Of a stretch of 64,000 nucleotides of DNA, positions 44,788 to 57,890 are shown piece by piece. The translations under genes and the position numbers were made by a program. Within the stretch, counting starts at the first letter, position 1, and every line of letters starts with the position of its first letter. Source of the DNA: Eonycteris spelaea (Eukaryota > Chordata > Mammalia > Chiroptera > Pteropodidae); assembly GCA_003508835.1 (NCBI GenBank), contig PUFA01000081.1, positions 6,634,001 to 6,698,000 of the forward strand, read 5' to 3'. The notes beneath the pieces are model-generated. The model was given only the letters and a program-made list of their open reading frames with translations. It searched no databases and had not been told where the DNA came from.

Positions 44788-46919
44788 AAACATTAGGCTA
44801 TAGTCAACTGACTATTGGATACAATTTTTCAATGAGAAATTGGATCATGACTAGAATGAAATTTTCATATAGCTTCTGGTTCTACTCTGGTGATTTGTCA
44901 GTTTAATTTAAAACTAAAAAGCCTAACAGTTAATTTTATTTATAAAAACTATTTCAGGTATTGAAAACTAAAACTCTTGATAGGAATATTTTAAGACAAA
45001 GAACGCTTTGACTCTGCAAAATGTGTGAGATAATGTGTATTTTAATACAACTGATGGTTATTTGTAATTTGATTTAAAACATTCTTTCAGAGGGACTCCT
45101 TAAAAAAATAAATGTAATGTGCATGTGATAGTAGTGATTGGTACCATTCCTCGCTGCCAAAAATTCCAAAATATGTGTTGAAATGACATTTTTAACCTTC
45201 CATTTGATACAACGATTGATTTGTGGTAAAGATTCAGGAAAGTTCATGAAAGGTGAGAGAATATCATTTTCTTCACTTATTATCAATACACATTGTGTTA
45301 AGTCAGAGTCTTATGTAAAGTATCCCGTAATACTCAAGTCTAAACTGAGTAAAAAATACTCATTAACTTGGGGGAAGGATGTCAGTTAGAAAGCATCACT
45401 TTAGAGAATTCTCTTATTCTGACAAAGTATATTCAAACTCTTGACTTTTTATGAAGGGAACCATGAGAGATGATAAAGGAACAATGAAACTAAAGTCTCA
45501 GTCTACCTTTATAGAAGCCCTCACTGAGCAAGGAATTTGTAATCCCATCCTGCCTCACTCAGTTTTTCCATCCTATTGATTTTGTTTGCTGAATACCTCA
45601 GGGAGAGATGGAAGGGTCATATTAAGTATCTGCTATAAAGACAGGGAAAAGGAATTTTCTTATTGGAACAATGTCTTAGTATTTTTAAAACACTAAGATT
45701 ATTGGCCAGTTTTGCTCATGTATTCCACTGTTAGTTTGGTCTAACTGCTTTCTCTTCTGTGTTCTTCTATTTTCTTACTATGGAAATTCTCAGAGTTTTG
45801 GTGGCGAACTGAAGTAATAAGAATCGTTTCTTTAGCCATATTAGTTATGAATATATACCCAGAGCTGGGAATACTCATTGGCCTATGTTGAGTTATAGAA
45901 AAGCAGAGGATATAGGAATTTTTACAGAATTTGTTTCTGTCTGGGAAATAAAATTTTTTGATGTGCTACCTAATTGAGGGAAAATGTCGAATTCCTTGTT
46001 GCTGTATTGAAAAATAGATGGAAGGATGGGAGGAGCCTGAGACCTTTGCAGCAGAATTTGGTCTGAGTAGAAAATGAAGATTTTTGTTTCAAATTGCCAG
46101 CTGCTTATGTCAGACTGACTCTCTTATTATGCTTCTAGTTGGCCTGTCAGTATGGCCAAACAGCTAGATAAGTGCGGGGCAGGACAAAGGGCTCTTTACA
46201 CAGCAGGGAGGCAGTGTTGTTGGGGGAGGGGCAGGAGGTAGGAAAGAGGGAAGAGGAGGAGGTTCTTTTCCCTGGGAGATTATTCACTTCGGTATACAGT
46301 TAAAGAAATCGTTTCTGGTTTCCACTAAAGCATTGAATTTGTGCCAACCATATACTGTTAACCTGAAATTTAGTATATTGCTGAATGTCTGGTAGGGATC
46401 CATCCTCTCCTCCAAGGAAAAATCAAAGATTAAAGCTTTGAAGGAAAAAGAAAATAAATCTCACGCTCTCCACATTCCTAAATATGAGTCACTCCCTTAA
46501 TAGGCCAGTTCTAGAGCATCTGACAGCATATTTCTATTTCTTATTAAGTAATAGAAAAGAATATTCTATCTGAATAAAATTTATATTTCAACACATACAC
46601 TGTCTTTATTTGAGTTGGGATTAAACCAGATTAGGTAGAATAATTTGTTTCTCTTTGAGTGAAATAGTTGCATATTGTTAGCTCCACTTTTATATCTGTA
46701 ATCTGGAGAGCACCCTCTGTAGACATGCATGTTATTGGCTACCATCTGTAAAATGCTAGCTGAAGAGAGGCTGTTTACTGTTTCAGTCTTAATCCTACTT
46801 TCTGGAGAACCTGATATTCCCTAGAGGTTACTCTCTCCCCCACATGTTAGTGTTGGTACAACTTTGATACATGTGCTCAACTCCCAACTGAAAGTGGGGC
46901 AGTTGCATCCATATTGTTA

Positions 46920-46975
46920 GAATTAATATGAATCATAGAGTTGGAAGAGACCTGTGGGTTATCTGGCCCTTTAAG
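46920..46975. repeat. CR1/L3-like fragment
   Basis: 'aatcatagagttggaagaga' with 'cctgtgggttatctggccct' resembles the old mammalian L3/CR1 phrase 'atcatagagttggaagggacct'. A related trace lies at about 47,790-47,950. Confidence 0.45.
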
Positions 46976-47374
46976 CAAAATCATAATGAAATAGTTGAAA
47001 GTTTGGGCGCCTATGGAAGTTTTCATTAAATTGTTAAAAGGATCAGTGTCCTGAACAGTATTATTTACTTTTAAAATAAATGTCAAACAATACATGCATC
47101 CTATTTCTTCTTTTTTTAAATCAAAATATTAAAGAATTGCATTCACAGGCAAGTTAGGTAGCAATTATTTGGATTACAAAAGAATTCCTCCTTTATAAAG
47201 AGGTATATGTTAAGGTTCTTTTAAAAACAATATATTTTAAGAGAATTTGATTTTTAGAAATAAGTGATTAGACCACAGTTTTCCAAGAATACATCTGTTG
47301 CTTGAATTGAGATATCACCTGTATTGCAATGTTATTAAACTAGGCTTAAGTTTTCTCTTCTGTCCAAACTGCAG

Positions 47375-47486
47375 GAGACAGTAGGAAACTGGAATACTAA
47401 ATTTTCCTTATGGATCCGGAGCTTGTGACTCTTGGCAAAGAAGAGATGTTTTAACTTGATAGAATACTTACAAAACTGCCTTTAAT
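47375..47486 (+). other. Possible extra SETD5 5' UTR exon
   Basis: A strong acceptor (pyrimidine-rich 'ttttctcttctgtccaaactgcag') precedes a non-repetitive stretch with better base balance than its surroundings. The only nearby GT donor (AAT|GTAATA at 47,487) is weak, so the exon call is tentative. Confidence 0.25.
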
Positions 47487-50008
47487 GTAATATTACGCAA
47501 ACCTGACCAAATTTTGTGTCATTTCCCTCTGTAAAAGAAAAATGTGTTACCTACTTAACATTATATTCCTATGTGTATAGGTCTTGGCAGTAATGATATA
47601 TATATAATATTTTGATCTGAAAGGGGAAATGTGAGTCACTATAATTCCCATTAGTTAAAACTTTTTTATCAGTAGAATAGCAATGTTAACATGAAATTTA
47701 GTAGACTATATTTTATATTACTATAGAAATTTAGAGTAGTCATTTCTTCTCTGTATAATTCATTCACATGGATTATTTCCATAGATTTGTGAGACAAAAA
47801 TAGAAGTCATTTAGTTCAAACCCTGGCCTCCATTCCAGTCAGTTTACATATGTTAAGACCCACATTGCTAACTAAAGTAAACATCGTTGTCAGCGTTCAA
47901 CTAAATAATTAGAAATCTCTTCTTTGTGGCATTGTACTGCTCCTATTACCTGAATCTTGCTGGAGGCCCTAAAAAGTTCCTGGCAAATGTGGGGGAGGGG
48001 GTACATTTTGATCTCAAAGTGTTTGATAACTGCTTTGGCTCCTCAAACAGCTAATCCCATTTTTTTTAAGGCTCAGCCATCAGTAGACTAGAATGGAAGT
48101 GAAACACAGCACTGTACCTCATTTTACCTTTGCAGCTGCTCCACCTTATTTCCTGCAATTATTATCCCACAACGCCTCTCCCCAGCAAAAAAGAAACTAG
48201 GACAAAGGAGGAAAATAGGATGGGCTGATAGGATTTTTACTCTGGTTATGAGTTTGTTTATGTGGATTTAAATACAAAACTCATTCGTTCTGTCAGTAGT
48301 GAACGATTATAAGTTAAGTATCTTCCACTTCCTTCATAAACCATTTCAGATTCTCAGCTTTACAGGAAAAAAAAGTTTTTAAACATACTTAATTTTCCTT
48401 ACCTGTTTACACAGTCATTACTGCCAGATGCCACTGTATTATTAGCTTGAAGAAAGGGAGAATCTCTTCTGTATAAAATATTTGAAGTTGATAGTGGGAA
48501 TTACTGATTTGTGTAACTCAAGATTAAGGACTGAAATGAGGTTAAAAAATTAAACATTTATTTTGTTCTTCCACCTTTATCTTAGTGGAGATGAAATTAA
48601 TTGTTCAAATATAAATTTTTCATTCTTTAAAGTTTTCCATTAAGCTGCATAATTAATGTCCTTCAAGCCTTCTTTTTCTCACACAACCCCCCCCCCAGGA
48701 AAACCCAAGAAATTTTATTTTTATCATTTTTTATTGCTGTTAAGATTTTCTTCTCACCTCTTCTGAAATGTGAAAACTCAAATAAAATCCAGTAAACTAA
48801 TAAGGTATGTGCACTACTGAATATAGTAAGAATTTATTTCATAATTCTTAGAAATTATGATCTGGTTAGACTGTTCTAATATGTTAACACATTTAATAAT
48901 GTTGACCTGTAATTTTAATATATATCCAGATTCATCTCAGTGTTTTATATTTGCACCAGTTGTTTGTCATTTTATATGAGGTGGTTGTCGCCCCTACCCC
49001 ATCCCCCTGTTTTTTTAATTTCTGTCCTGTTATGATCTTTGGCCTTTTGAAAAATTCTGTTTCCTTCCACTAGCTCTGCATGCCACAACACATAAAATTT
49101 GTACTCTCTCAGTTCTTTGAAGGAGGATGATCTGCAGTTAATAATCAACTGTTTGGGCAGTCTTGGTATCTAAGGAAGGTTTTACTTATAAGGAAGAACC
49201 TGGAAGGACCTGTTGGCAATTAGACTGCTTCTGCATTTATGCTACATTTTCCTTTATTAACATAGCTGTTGAAGGTTGACTTGTTTTATGAGAGAAACCA
49301 GACAGGGAAGAGCCACATTTACATACTGTTATTTTAAAAATGTTTGTTATGATCATATTTGGGATAGAATCTTAGGGCATATTTTAAAAAAAAAAACAAC
49401 TTCATTTTAGTTGTGAAGGCAAAAGAGTTTAACCTAAAACAACAAAGAGAAGGCTGTTGAGGCAGTATGATTGATTACATGCCCAGTTTAACACTAGATT
49501 ATGGTATGAATGCATAAATTTTTATTGTCTCAGTATCTGTGGCACAAACTACTATAGCCATGTGAGTTAAATGTCTTTGTGCTGAAAAATATTAAGTGGA
49601 ATGACTTTTTTTTTAAAAAAAAATAACATCTGAGAAAAATATAGGAGCAAGTCCAACTTTTTGATGTCCCTTTTTAATTATTTTTGGCCTTGCTAGACAA
49701 ATTTAGTTTTATTTATGGGAGTTAGAACTTTAATGACGTAGCTTAGTAATAGAACCAAATATGAGTAGATTGATATCCTGTCAATGCATATTTTAGGATG
49801 AGACTAATATTGTACCTAATAGTTAAACATTTAGGTTACTTTTATTGAAAAAGTTTACCCAAGATTTAAAAATCTATGAAATGGCATAAAATATTCACAT
49901 TTTAAACAAGTAGTCACCTTAACAGGTGGCACATCATATAAGCAATAATCAGATTTTTTAAATCAGGTATTAAATAATAAAATCAGGTATTTACTGAAAA
50001 TGCAAAAA

Positions 50009-50030
50009 AGAGAGAGAGAGAGAGAGAGAA
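50009..50030 (+). repeat. (AG)n microsatellite
   Basis: About ten AG units, simple sequence. Confidence 0.9.
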
Positions 50031-50582
50031 AATTATGCTAGCATCATATACAGAGCTCTGAAGTTACTTGTAGCCATACCACTTAGACCAAGTAGGTAAT
50101 AATGCCAGCACCAGGGCTCTTACTTTGAAGCCTCGGCTGGTTGACCTGACCCAGATGTTTTTACCGCAACTTCCTTACTTAACCCATAGGCTATTAAAAT
50201 TTGAAGTGTTGCTAGGAATAAGGTAACCGTTCAGAAATTGAGTAGGAATCTGACTGGTTCATGTGTGGAGGCCCATGGGAAGACATGTACTTTTTAGAGA
50301 AGCAAGGTTCTGGGTAAGTGTAATTTTCCTCTCATTGTTTATCATGAAAAGGAATTGCTGGAAGTTTGCAGAAAACACTAAACAGCAAGAAGTAGACATA
50401 TCTCGTTTTATGAAATAACTGTGACAAGCAAAGGAGATGAAAAGTAGTTTGTTTTTTTTGTAGAATATCTTAGATTTTCTGAAAACTCTAATATTAGGAA
50501 TGTATTTCTATGGAAATTAGTTACCCAAAGAATTGAGTTGAGTATCTTTTGTGAAAATGATTTAAAATTTTCATCTTTTATT

Positions 50583-50706
50583 GAGTGACCATGTGTCTTG
50601 GTTTCCCTGGGACAATCCTGGTTTATGTCTACTGCATGATTAGTAATAGCTCCCCTTTCACTCAAAAATGCCCAAGTTTGGATTGTAAATTATATGTTCA
50701 CCCTAA
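50583..50706. mobile_element. Short inverted-terminal-repeat element
   Basis: About 124 bp with the left end 'agtgaccatgtg' and right end 'tatatgttcaccct', which are inverted versions of an AGGGTGACCATATG-type terminus. The inside reads 'ccctgggacaatcctggttt' and 'aaaaatgcccaagtttggat', typical of an old mammalian DNA-transposon-like repeat. Family name not certain. Confidence 0.55.
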
Positions 50707-52944
50707 TTATAGAGGATCATGGAACTTTTTGTTACTACATATCAACCCATTTTTCTTTTATAGAGAGAGCTCTTCTGATTCTCCTCTCTGCTAGGATTTA
50801 TCTGTTGGCCTCTCTGAACCCCGTTTTCACATAAGGAGTTTTTAGAATTAAGCCTTTTCCTTTTAGTTGATGATGGGGGGGGTATAGATTTGATTAATTT
50901 TTTATTATAAAAAAGTTCAAATACAACAATAGAGGGAATAGAAAAATCGACTCCCTTTGGAATTTATTTAAGCCATCTATTTGATCAAAGTAAGGTTCAT
51001 ACATTGTACTTGGTTGATACATTTGATTCTTTGTAATTTATAGGTTCTCCTTGTCTTTTTTATATGATATACTTGTTAAATGAATTTATCATCAGGTAAA
51101 GTTCCTACTCTTTGGATCTTTGAAGTTGCATCTACATGGTGTTGTTTAATATATTCTGCTATTAGAGGACCCTCCCTCCCCATATTTCATGTAAATTAGT
51201 GATTAGATCCATTGCAAGTATACTTTATAAGACTACTGTGTACTTCCATTGAGTTACATTATGTTTACTTATCTATGTAACGTTAAGCAGCTGTTGATAT
51301 TTATTGCCTATATCAGCCATTCTTAAATTTAACTCTATAAAAATTGAAGGACTGAAAGAGATTTCGTTTGTATGGGTTATATAGAGATTTACCAGATTAG
51401 AAATTAGAACAGAAAAATAGTTACCTTAAGATACAGTTTGCCTCGTACAAGTTTTCAAAATAATGAGTTGGTAACCTAGCAACCTCCAAAGGTGATCAAT
51501 GAAGTACTGTTATTATTATTGTTATGATTTTAAGGATATTTGATGTGTTTCAGTTACTCGCAGTTATTATTTTTGACTTTCAGATTGTCCCACATTTGGC
51601 TCTTGGCTCCTAAATCCTTTTTACTCATTCTCAATCACTTCCTGGCTTGCTTTTTTTTAAATTGGTCCCTTGCTGTTTCATATGACAGAGTGTTCCAGGA
51701 TCATTTTTTACATTTCCTGCCCAAACATAGACTTATTTGTTTTTGCAAAACTCTGGAGGTTTTTTTTGTTTTTGTTTTTAGTAGAAATGGTACTTAGAGA
51801 CCATAATCTGAGTGCTACAGTGTTCATTGCTCGAGTTGGTCCTTTTTTCCAGACCTTTTCAGAGGACATAACTAAAAAGCAATTTCTTTTCTTTCCTCTT
51901 TTTTGTTTCTTTTTTTTAAATATAAATTGTTGGTGTTTGATAACTTTTATATCAAATTCAGTATTTTATATTTACATAAACCTATTCTTTTCTCCATGCC
52001 CAGAATTCTAGTTTCTGCTAACATCAATGTAATTACTGTTCACTTTAGCCCACAATATACACACAGCAGTTTTAGAATCTCAAACAGTATGATTACTGGA
52101 AAGGTTGTTGTTTGTTTTTACCCTTAGGATATGTCCCTCTAAAAATATACAGTCAAATTACAATGTTTTAAAATCACTTGGAATAGTTCTATTTGACTAT
52201 GCCGCCAGCTCAATACACAGTAAGGTTAATTTTTTTCATTTCACTTTCAGATTTTTCAGGGCTTAGTTTTTGTAAATTTCATATGGTCAGAGAACTCTAG
52301 CTTCTAGTCTGTTCCACCCTGTTCTCTCCCTGTTACTATATGTAAGACTTGACAGATTTGTCATAATTATTTAAAGTGATACTTTGTTTTAGTACTTTTA
52401 TTGTAACATAAGAAGCATTTAAGTTAATTTACTAAAAACTATCTGCTTTTAGGTTTTTCAATAACTAATACACATTTTTAGGTCATGGAAGAGGAACATG
52501 GACTTTTACTTTTTTCTAGGAACCACAGTTTCTTGCGCTAACATAAATAGTTAAAATAAGAAACTCCTTTCTCTAGTGAAAATTCTCTCTAGAAATGCTA
52601 GATCATTTTCCATTTGTCTGTGATGATTTTCAGATACTTAAACATGATTACCACTTGGGACACTGGTGCTGATTGTAATAGAAAGCTCATCAGTTAACAT
52701 TTCTTGAATGGTTCGCACTTAAACCTGAAATTTAGATGTTAGAATTGATACCTTCTTTTTTAACTTTGTCATTTAAAATTCCAATTATGTGATTATGTAA
52801 GTTTTAAATTGAAACTTTATTTTGCTGACTATAATATCTAAAAAGTTACATATTACAGCAATATATATCACATTCTAACATATCTTTGTATTATAGGCTA
52901 AAAAATATTAAATCAGGTTATGTCAAATGGTAAAGCTAAAGCGA

Positions 52945-53225
52945 TTAAGAGTATAAGGATTCCGAAATTGGATAGAGTTTGCTTCAGATTCTAGTTTGCA
53001 GTTTTCTTGCTCTGGCCTTGGACAAGTTTCTTAACTTGTTTAATTCTTTAAACTCACAAGTTAAGAAACACACAAGTTTCTTAACTTGTGAGTTTAATTC
53101 TTTGACTAAATAGGAATAGTACCTTCCTCATAAAGATGTGGGCATCACAAAAGCTAATGTATATAAAGTGATTGAAGACACGGTAGCTAGTATACAAAAT
53201 AAGCATCCAGTAAATATTAGCTTTT
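52945..53225 (+). repeat. MIR SINE (sense) with internal inverted duplication
   Basis: 'ccttggacaagtttcttaac', 'gaatagtaccttcctcataa', 'tgtatataaagtgattgaag' and the end 'gcatccagtaaatattagct' are MIR landmarks. The middle is interrupted by the inverted duplication at 53,022-53,097. Confidence 0.8.
53048..53097. repeat. Perfect 22-bp-arm inverted repeat with 6-nt loop
   Basis: The left arm (53,048-53,069) and right arm (53,076-53,097) are exact reverse complements, separated by ACACAA. The right arm also repeats, in direct orientation, the segment at about 53,022-53,042 of the same MIR. Confidence 0.95.
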
Positions 53226-53704
53226 ATTTGGAAGTTGTTACTGTCATGACTTTTTGGCCAATTCTTTAAACTCTTTTTATCTGTACCTCACTTGGGATAA
53301 GCAGTGCTTACATGCTGTAAATAAGGAACCTGATTTTCATGACCCCATTGGTTATATGAAAAGAACCAACTGTTAACAAAAGAATAATCAGGATCTAGCT
53401 AAAAATTTGTGTGAGACTTCTGGCTTTACAATATACCAGGGCTTAATATGTAAATGTAATCACATTGAAAACCTTAGTAGGTAAGAAAGCTTTAAGGAAA
53501 CAGTTTCTTTTCAGGATCCAAGGTCCTTTTCAGACATTATTAGACACTTTTATTTGAAGTGACTTGAGGGCACTGTGTATACTGACAACTATTAAAGGAA
53601 TCTTTTAACTCTAGAATTTTAAGATACACCTGCCTTTTAATAGTGCCTTCAGATAGTGCTGTGTAACACCAGATTGCTCGTTAGTTCAGGTGTTTATATA
53701 GTGT

Positions 53705-56700
53705 TTTTTTTTTTTAGCTTTATTGAAGCATAACTAACAATTATAATATATTTACAGTGTACAATGTGATGATTTGATATACGTATACAAAATGAAAGGA
53801 TTCCAACAGTTGAGGTAACTAACACATTATCCCTTATGTATTTACCCTTTCTTGGAGAGGTGAGAACCCTTAAATTCTAATCTCTTGGCAAATTTCAGTT
53901 CTACAATACATACAGAATTACCAACTATGATTACTGTGTTTATACATTAGATCTCAGACCTTAATCATCTTTATAACTGAAAGTTTGTACCCTTTTACTA
54001 ACCTTTCATTTCTTTTACATTCCAGCCCCTGACAGCCACCAATCTACTCTCTGTTTCTATAAGTGGATTTTTATTTTTATTTATTTATTTATTTTAATGA
54101 TTCCACATGTAAGTGATACCATGCAATATTTGTCTTTCTCTCGCTTACTTAGCATAATGCTGTCCAGGTTCATCCATGTTGTCACAAATGGAAGGAATTC
54201 CTTCTGTTGTGGCTGAATAATATTCCATCATACATAAATAGATAGATATCATTTTCTTAATTCATTCATCTTTTGAGAGACACTTATTTCCATACCTTGA
54301 CTATTGTGAATAGTGTTTCAATAAACATAGGAGTACAGGACAGATATTTCTTTGAGATAGTGATTTTGTTTCCTTTGGATATATTCTCCAAATGGGATTG
54401 CTGGATCATGTGGTAGTTTTATTTTTAATTTTTTGAAGACCCTCTATAGTGTTTTCCATAGTGACTGTACCAGTTTTATGTTACCACCAACAGTATACAG
54501 AGGTTCTCTTTTCTCCACATCCTCACCAGCATTTGTTATCTCTTGTCTTCTTGATGATAACCATCCTGACAGGTGTGAGGTAATATCTCATTGTGGTTTT
54601 GACTTTGGTTTCCCTAATGACTAGTGATGTTGGGCACCTTTTCAAGGACCTGTTGATCCTTTTTATGTCTTCTTTGGGAAAATATTTATTGCATCCTTCA
54701 CCCATTTATTAAATTTGTTTTTGTTTTGTTCGTTTCACTGTTGAGTTGTATAACTTCCTTGTACATTTTTAATGTTAACCCCTTGTTGAATATGTGGTTT
54801 GCAAATATTTTCTCCCATTCCATAGATTGCCTTCCATTTCGTTGATGCTTTCACTTGCTGTGCAGAAGCTTTTGGTTTGGTGTAGTCCCACTTGTTTATT
54901 CCTGCTTTTGTTGCTTTTATTGTCAAATCCAAAACATTAACAAGATCAGTGACAAAGACCTTACCACCTATTGTTTTCTTCTAGGTAGGGGCATATGGCT
55001 TCAAGTCTTATATTCAAGTCTTTAATCCATTCCAAGTTCATTTTTGTGTGTGGTATAAGATAGTGGTCCAATTCATTCTTTTTCATGTGGATATTCAGTT
55101 TTCCCAGCAGCATTTATTGAAGAGACTATCATTTCCCCTTTGTATATATTTTTTTCACTTGTATTTATGTTTTAATTCTTTTATGGTGACATTGGTTAAT
55201 GACATCCACTATTTCAAGCACCCATTGTATATTCTTGGCACCTTTGTCAGAAAATTAATTGACAGTATATATTCATGAATTTATTTTTGAGTGCTCTATT
55301 CTGCTTCACTGATCTGTATGTTTCTTTTTATGCCAGTATGTCATCTGTCTTGATTATTACAGCTTTGTAGTATAGTTTGAAATCAGGAAATGTGATCCTC
55401 CAGCTTTGTTCCTTCTCAAGATTGCTTTAGCTATTCAGGATCTTTTATGGTTCCATAAAAAGAATTTAGGATTTTTTTCTGTTTATGTGAAAAATACCAT
55501 TGGAATTTTGATAGGGATTGAATATATAGATCACTTTGGGTAGTGTGAACATTTTAACAATATTGATTTTTTTAATTCACAAGCAAAGAATATCTTTCCA
55601 TTCATATGTGTCTTCAATTTTTTTCATCAGTGTTTTATAGTTTTGAGTGTACAGATCTTTCTCTTCATTGGTTAAATTTATTCCTAAGTATTCTTTTTGA
55701 TGCTATTGTAAATGGGGTTTTTATTTATTCTACCCCCACTTCCACCCCTGTCCTATGGATGTTGCCATTTCCCCTTAAAAACTGGATCTTTGAAGGCGGG
55801 GCGTCTCCTCCTACATGCTCACGGTGTGCACCAGGGGCCTGGTTTACCCGGGGTATGGTTCGGGGTATGGTTTGTGGCTCCACCTGGGGCGCGAACCACT
55901 ACACTATGGAGCCACCCCCTTCCTCTTTCTTATAGTTTATATAAAACATAACTTATTTTTGTATGTTGATTTTCTATCCTGAAACTTTACTGAATTTGTT
56001 TGGTCTTACAGTTTTGTTTTTGTTTTGTTTTTGGTGGAATCTTTAGTGTTTTCTAGATGTACCATGTTACCTGCAAACAGATAGTTTTGCTTCTTTTTAA
56101 TTTGGATGTTTTTTATTTCTTTTTCTTGCCTAATTGCTCTGGTTAGGACTTTGAGTACTATTGAATAGAAGTGGTGAGAGTGGCCATCTTTGTCTTGTTG
56201 CTGATCAAAAGCTTTCAGCTTTTCACCATTGAGTATGATGTTAGCTGGATTTATCCTATACAGCCTTTATTATGTTGAGGCACATTCTATCTGTACTTAA
56301 TTTGTTCAGAATTTTTATCATGAAAAAATATTCATTTTTGTCATGCTTATTCTGCATCTATAGAGATGTTCGTATAATTTTTATTTTTTATTTTGTTAAT
56401 GTAGTGTGTCACATTTATTGAGTAGTAGAAACATTTTTCTATCCCAGGAATAAATTCCACTTGATCATGTTGTATGGTCCTTTTAATGTACTGTTGAGTT
56501 TACAGTTTGCTAAGATTTTTTTGAAGACTTTTGCATCTATGTTCATCAAGGGATATGGTTCTGTAGTTTTCCTTTTTTGTAGCTTTTTTTGTGTGGGGGG
56601 GTTTGGTTGTTTTTGTTTTTTGCTTTAGTATCAGGGTCATGCTAGTCTATAAAATGGGTTTGGAAGTGTTCCCCTTTCTTAAGTGTTTTAGAAGTTTTGT

Positions 56701-56725
56701 TTGTTTTTAATACTTTAGGATTAAA
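53705..56725 (-). mobile_element. 5'-truncated L1 with decayed ORF2 (antisense)
   Basis: Starts at a T-run (its poly-A on the minus strand) and continues with antisense 3' UTR ('ttattgaagcataactaac', 'gtgtacaatgtgatgatttg'). It then runs through antisense ORF2 3' sequence: 'ataatattccatcatacat', 'gggattgctggatcatgtgg', 'ttctcccattccatagattg', 'gcagaagcttttggtttggt', 'cagcagcatttattgaagag' and 'ctgcaactttactgaat'-like text. It ends near 56,725 inside ORF2. Many stops. It is interrupted by a SINE at about 55,733-55,918. Confidence 0.9.
55733..55918 (-). mobile_element. tRNA-like SINE inserted in the L1
   Basis: The segment is CpG-richer than the L1 around it and breaks the L1 consensus. On the minus strand it begins 'gtggctccatagtgtagtgg' then 'ttcgcgccccagg', where TAGTGTAGTGG fits a pol III A box of tRNA origin. 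A small tandem 'accataccccg' follows, and the 3' end has a 'taaataaaaa'-type tail on the minus strand. No clear B box is seen. It is not any SINE I know by sequence. A fruit-bat tRNA-derived SINE is the suggested identity. Confidence 0.55.
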
Positions 56726-57699
56726 ATGAGATTGAGGAATGCTAAAATGAATTCAGATTGAATAGCAAGTCCTTATGCTTCCAGAATGTTTCATTATACT
56801 ATATTACTTACCTATCTTGTTATTTTAGATAGAGAGTTCTAGGAAAGAACAAAATGGTGGGCTAGAGTTATTGTCCCCCTTGCAAAAGAAAACAGGTACT
56901 AAAATGCACACGTTCCTTTGTTTAAAAGAATCTTTTTGACAGAAGTGCTAAAATATTTATGGTTGAAATGATATATTGCTGGTGTTTGCTTTAGAATGGA
57001 GAAGAGGTAATATATAAACAGGGTTGAATATGAATTGGTAATTGTTCAAACGATGATGAGTAAAGAAGTTCTTTATAAAATTTTACTTTTATACTTGTTT
57101 GAAATTTTAAGTTTAAAATAAAAATATCTATAGACTTGGCTGTTAGGGATCTTGATAAAGCAGACTAGTAAACATACTCACATGTTTCAGTCTCTCCCCA
57201 TGGGTGGTCCTTGCCCTCTGAGCCCAATTCCTCTTGTGACTATCACAGGATATTTCCAATCAATGGACGAATAGAGTGACTGTGTTAGTATGCAATAACT
57301 TTCTATACTAAAAGGAAATTTTAATATTTTAAGGAAGTCTGTACAGATTCTGGAAAGCATTCTTGATAGGAATATTGAGGACTCAAATGGGTAAATTAAC
57401 AGTATGTTCAGTATACAGTAGATTTTATTTCACAAGATGAGTGAATTTCTGAAAAGGTATCTTATAAATATCAAATCAATGCCAAACAGTTGAGATTTTT
57501 AAAAGAAAATTAATAGGATATCTGACTAAGAGTGAAAGTTATTCTGTGACTGTTAGCAAGTCTCAATATTAATGGGTTTGGCAAATTACTATTAGGACTC
57601 AAACGGTAGATTCCTCTCCTCCACTTCATATTATTGCCTTGGAAACAGAAAGTATTTCTTATTTGCCTTCATTATACTCTCTGTTCACTTCTTTAATAT

Positions 57700-57890
57700 A
57701 CCAGCAGTTGGGTGCTTGCGATGTGCCATATATCTTGGTAGATTCTCTTGTGAGTGTTATCTCAATTCTCAAAGTAGTGCCATGGGGTAGTTTACAAATG
57801 AACAGACTTAATCAGAGTGACCACACAACTAGTAAGAGGTGAGTCAAGTTTCCCTATGATTCCAGAATCTTTTCACTGTACCCTATTATC
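57700..57890 (-). repeat. MIR SINE (antisense)
   Basis: 'gatgtgccatatatcttggt', 'catggggtagtttacaaatg', 'aacagacttaatcagagtga' and 'cacaactagtaagaggtgag' follow antisense MIR. Confidence 0.75.

Noticed and set aside
55606..55951. Open frames of 79-109 codons across the SINE in the L1
   Set aside because: They cross the L1/SINE junctions, so they are composite and cannot be a gene.
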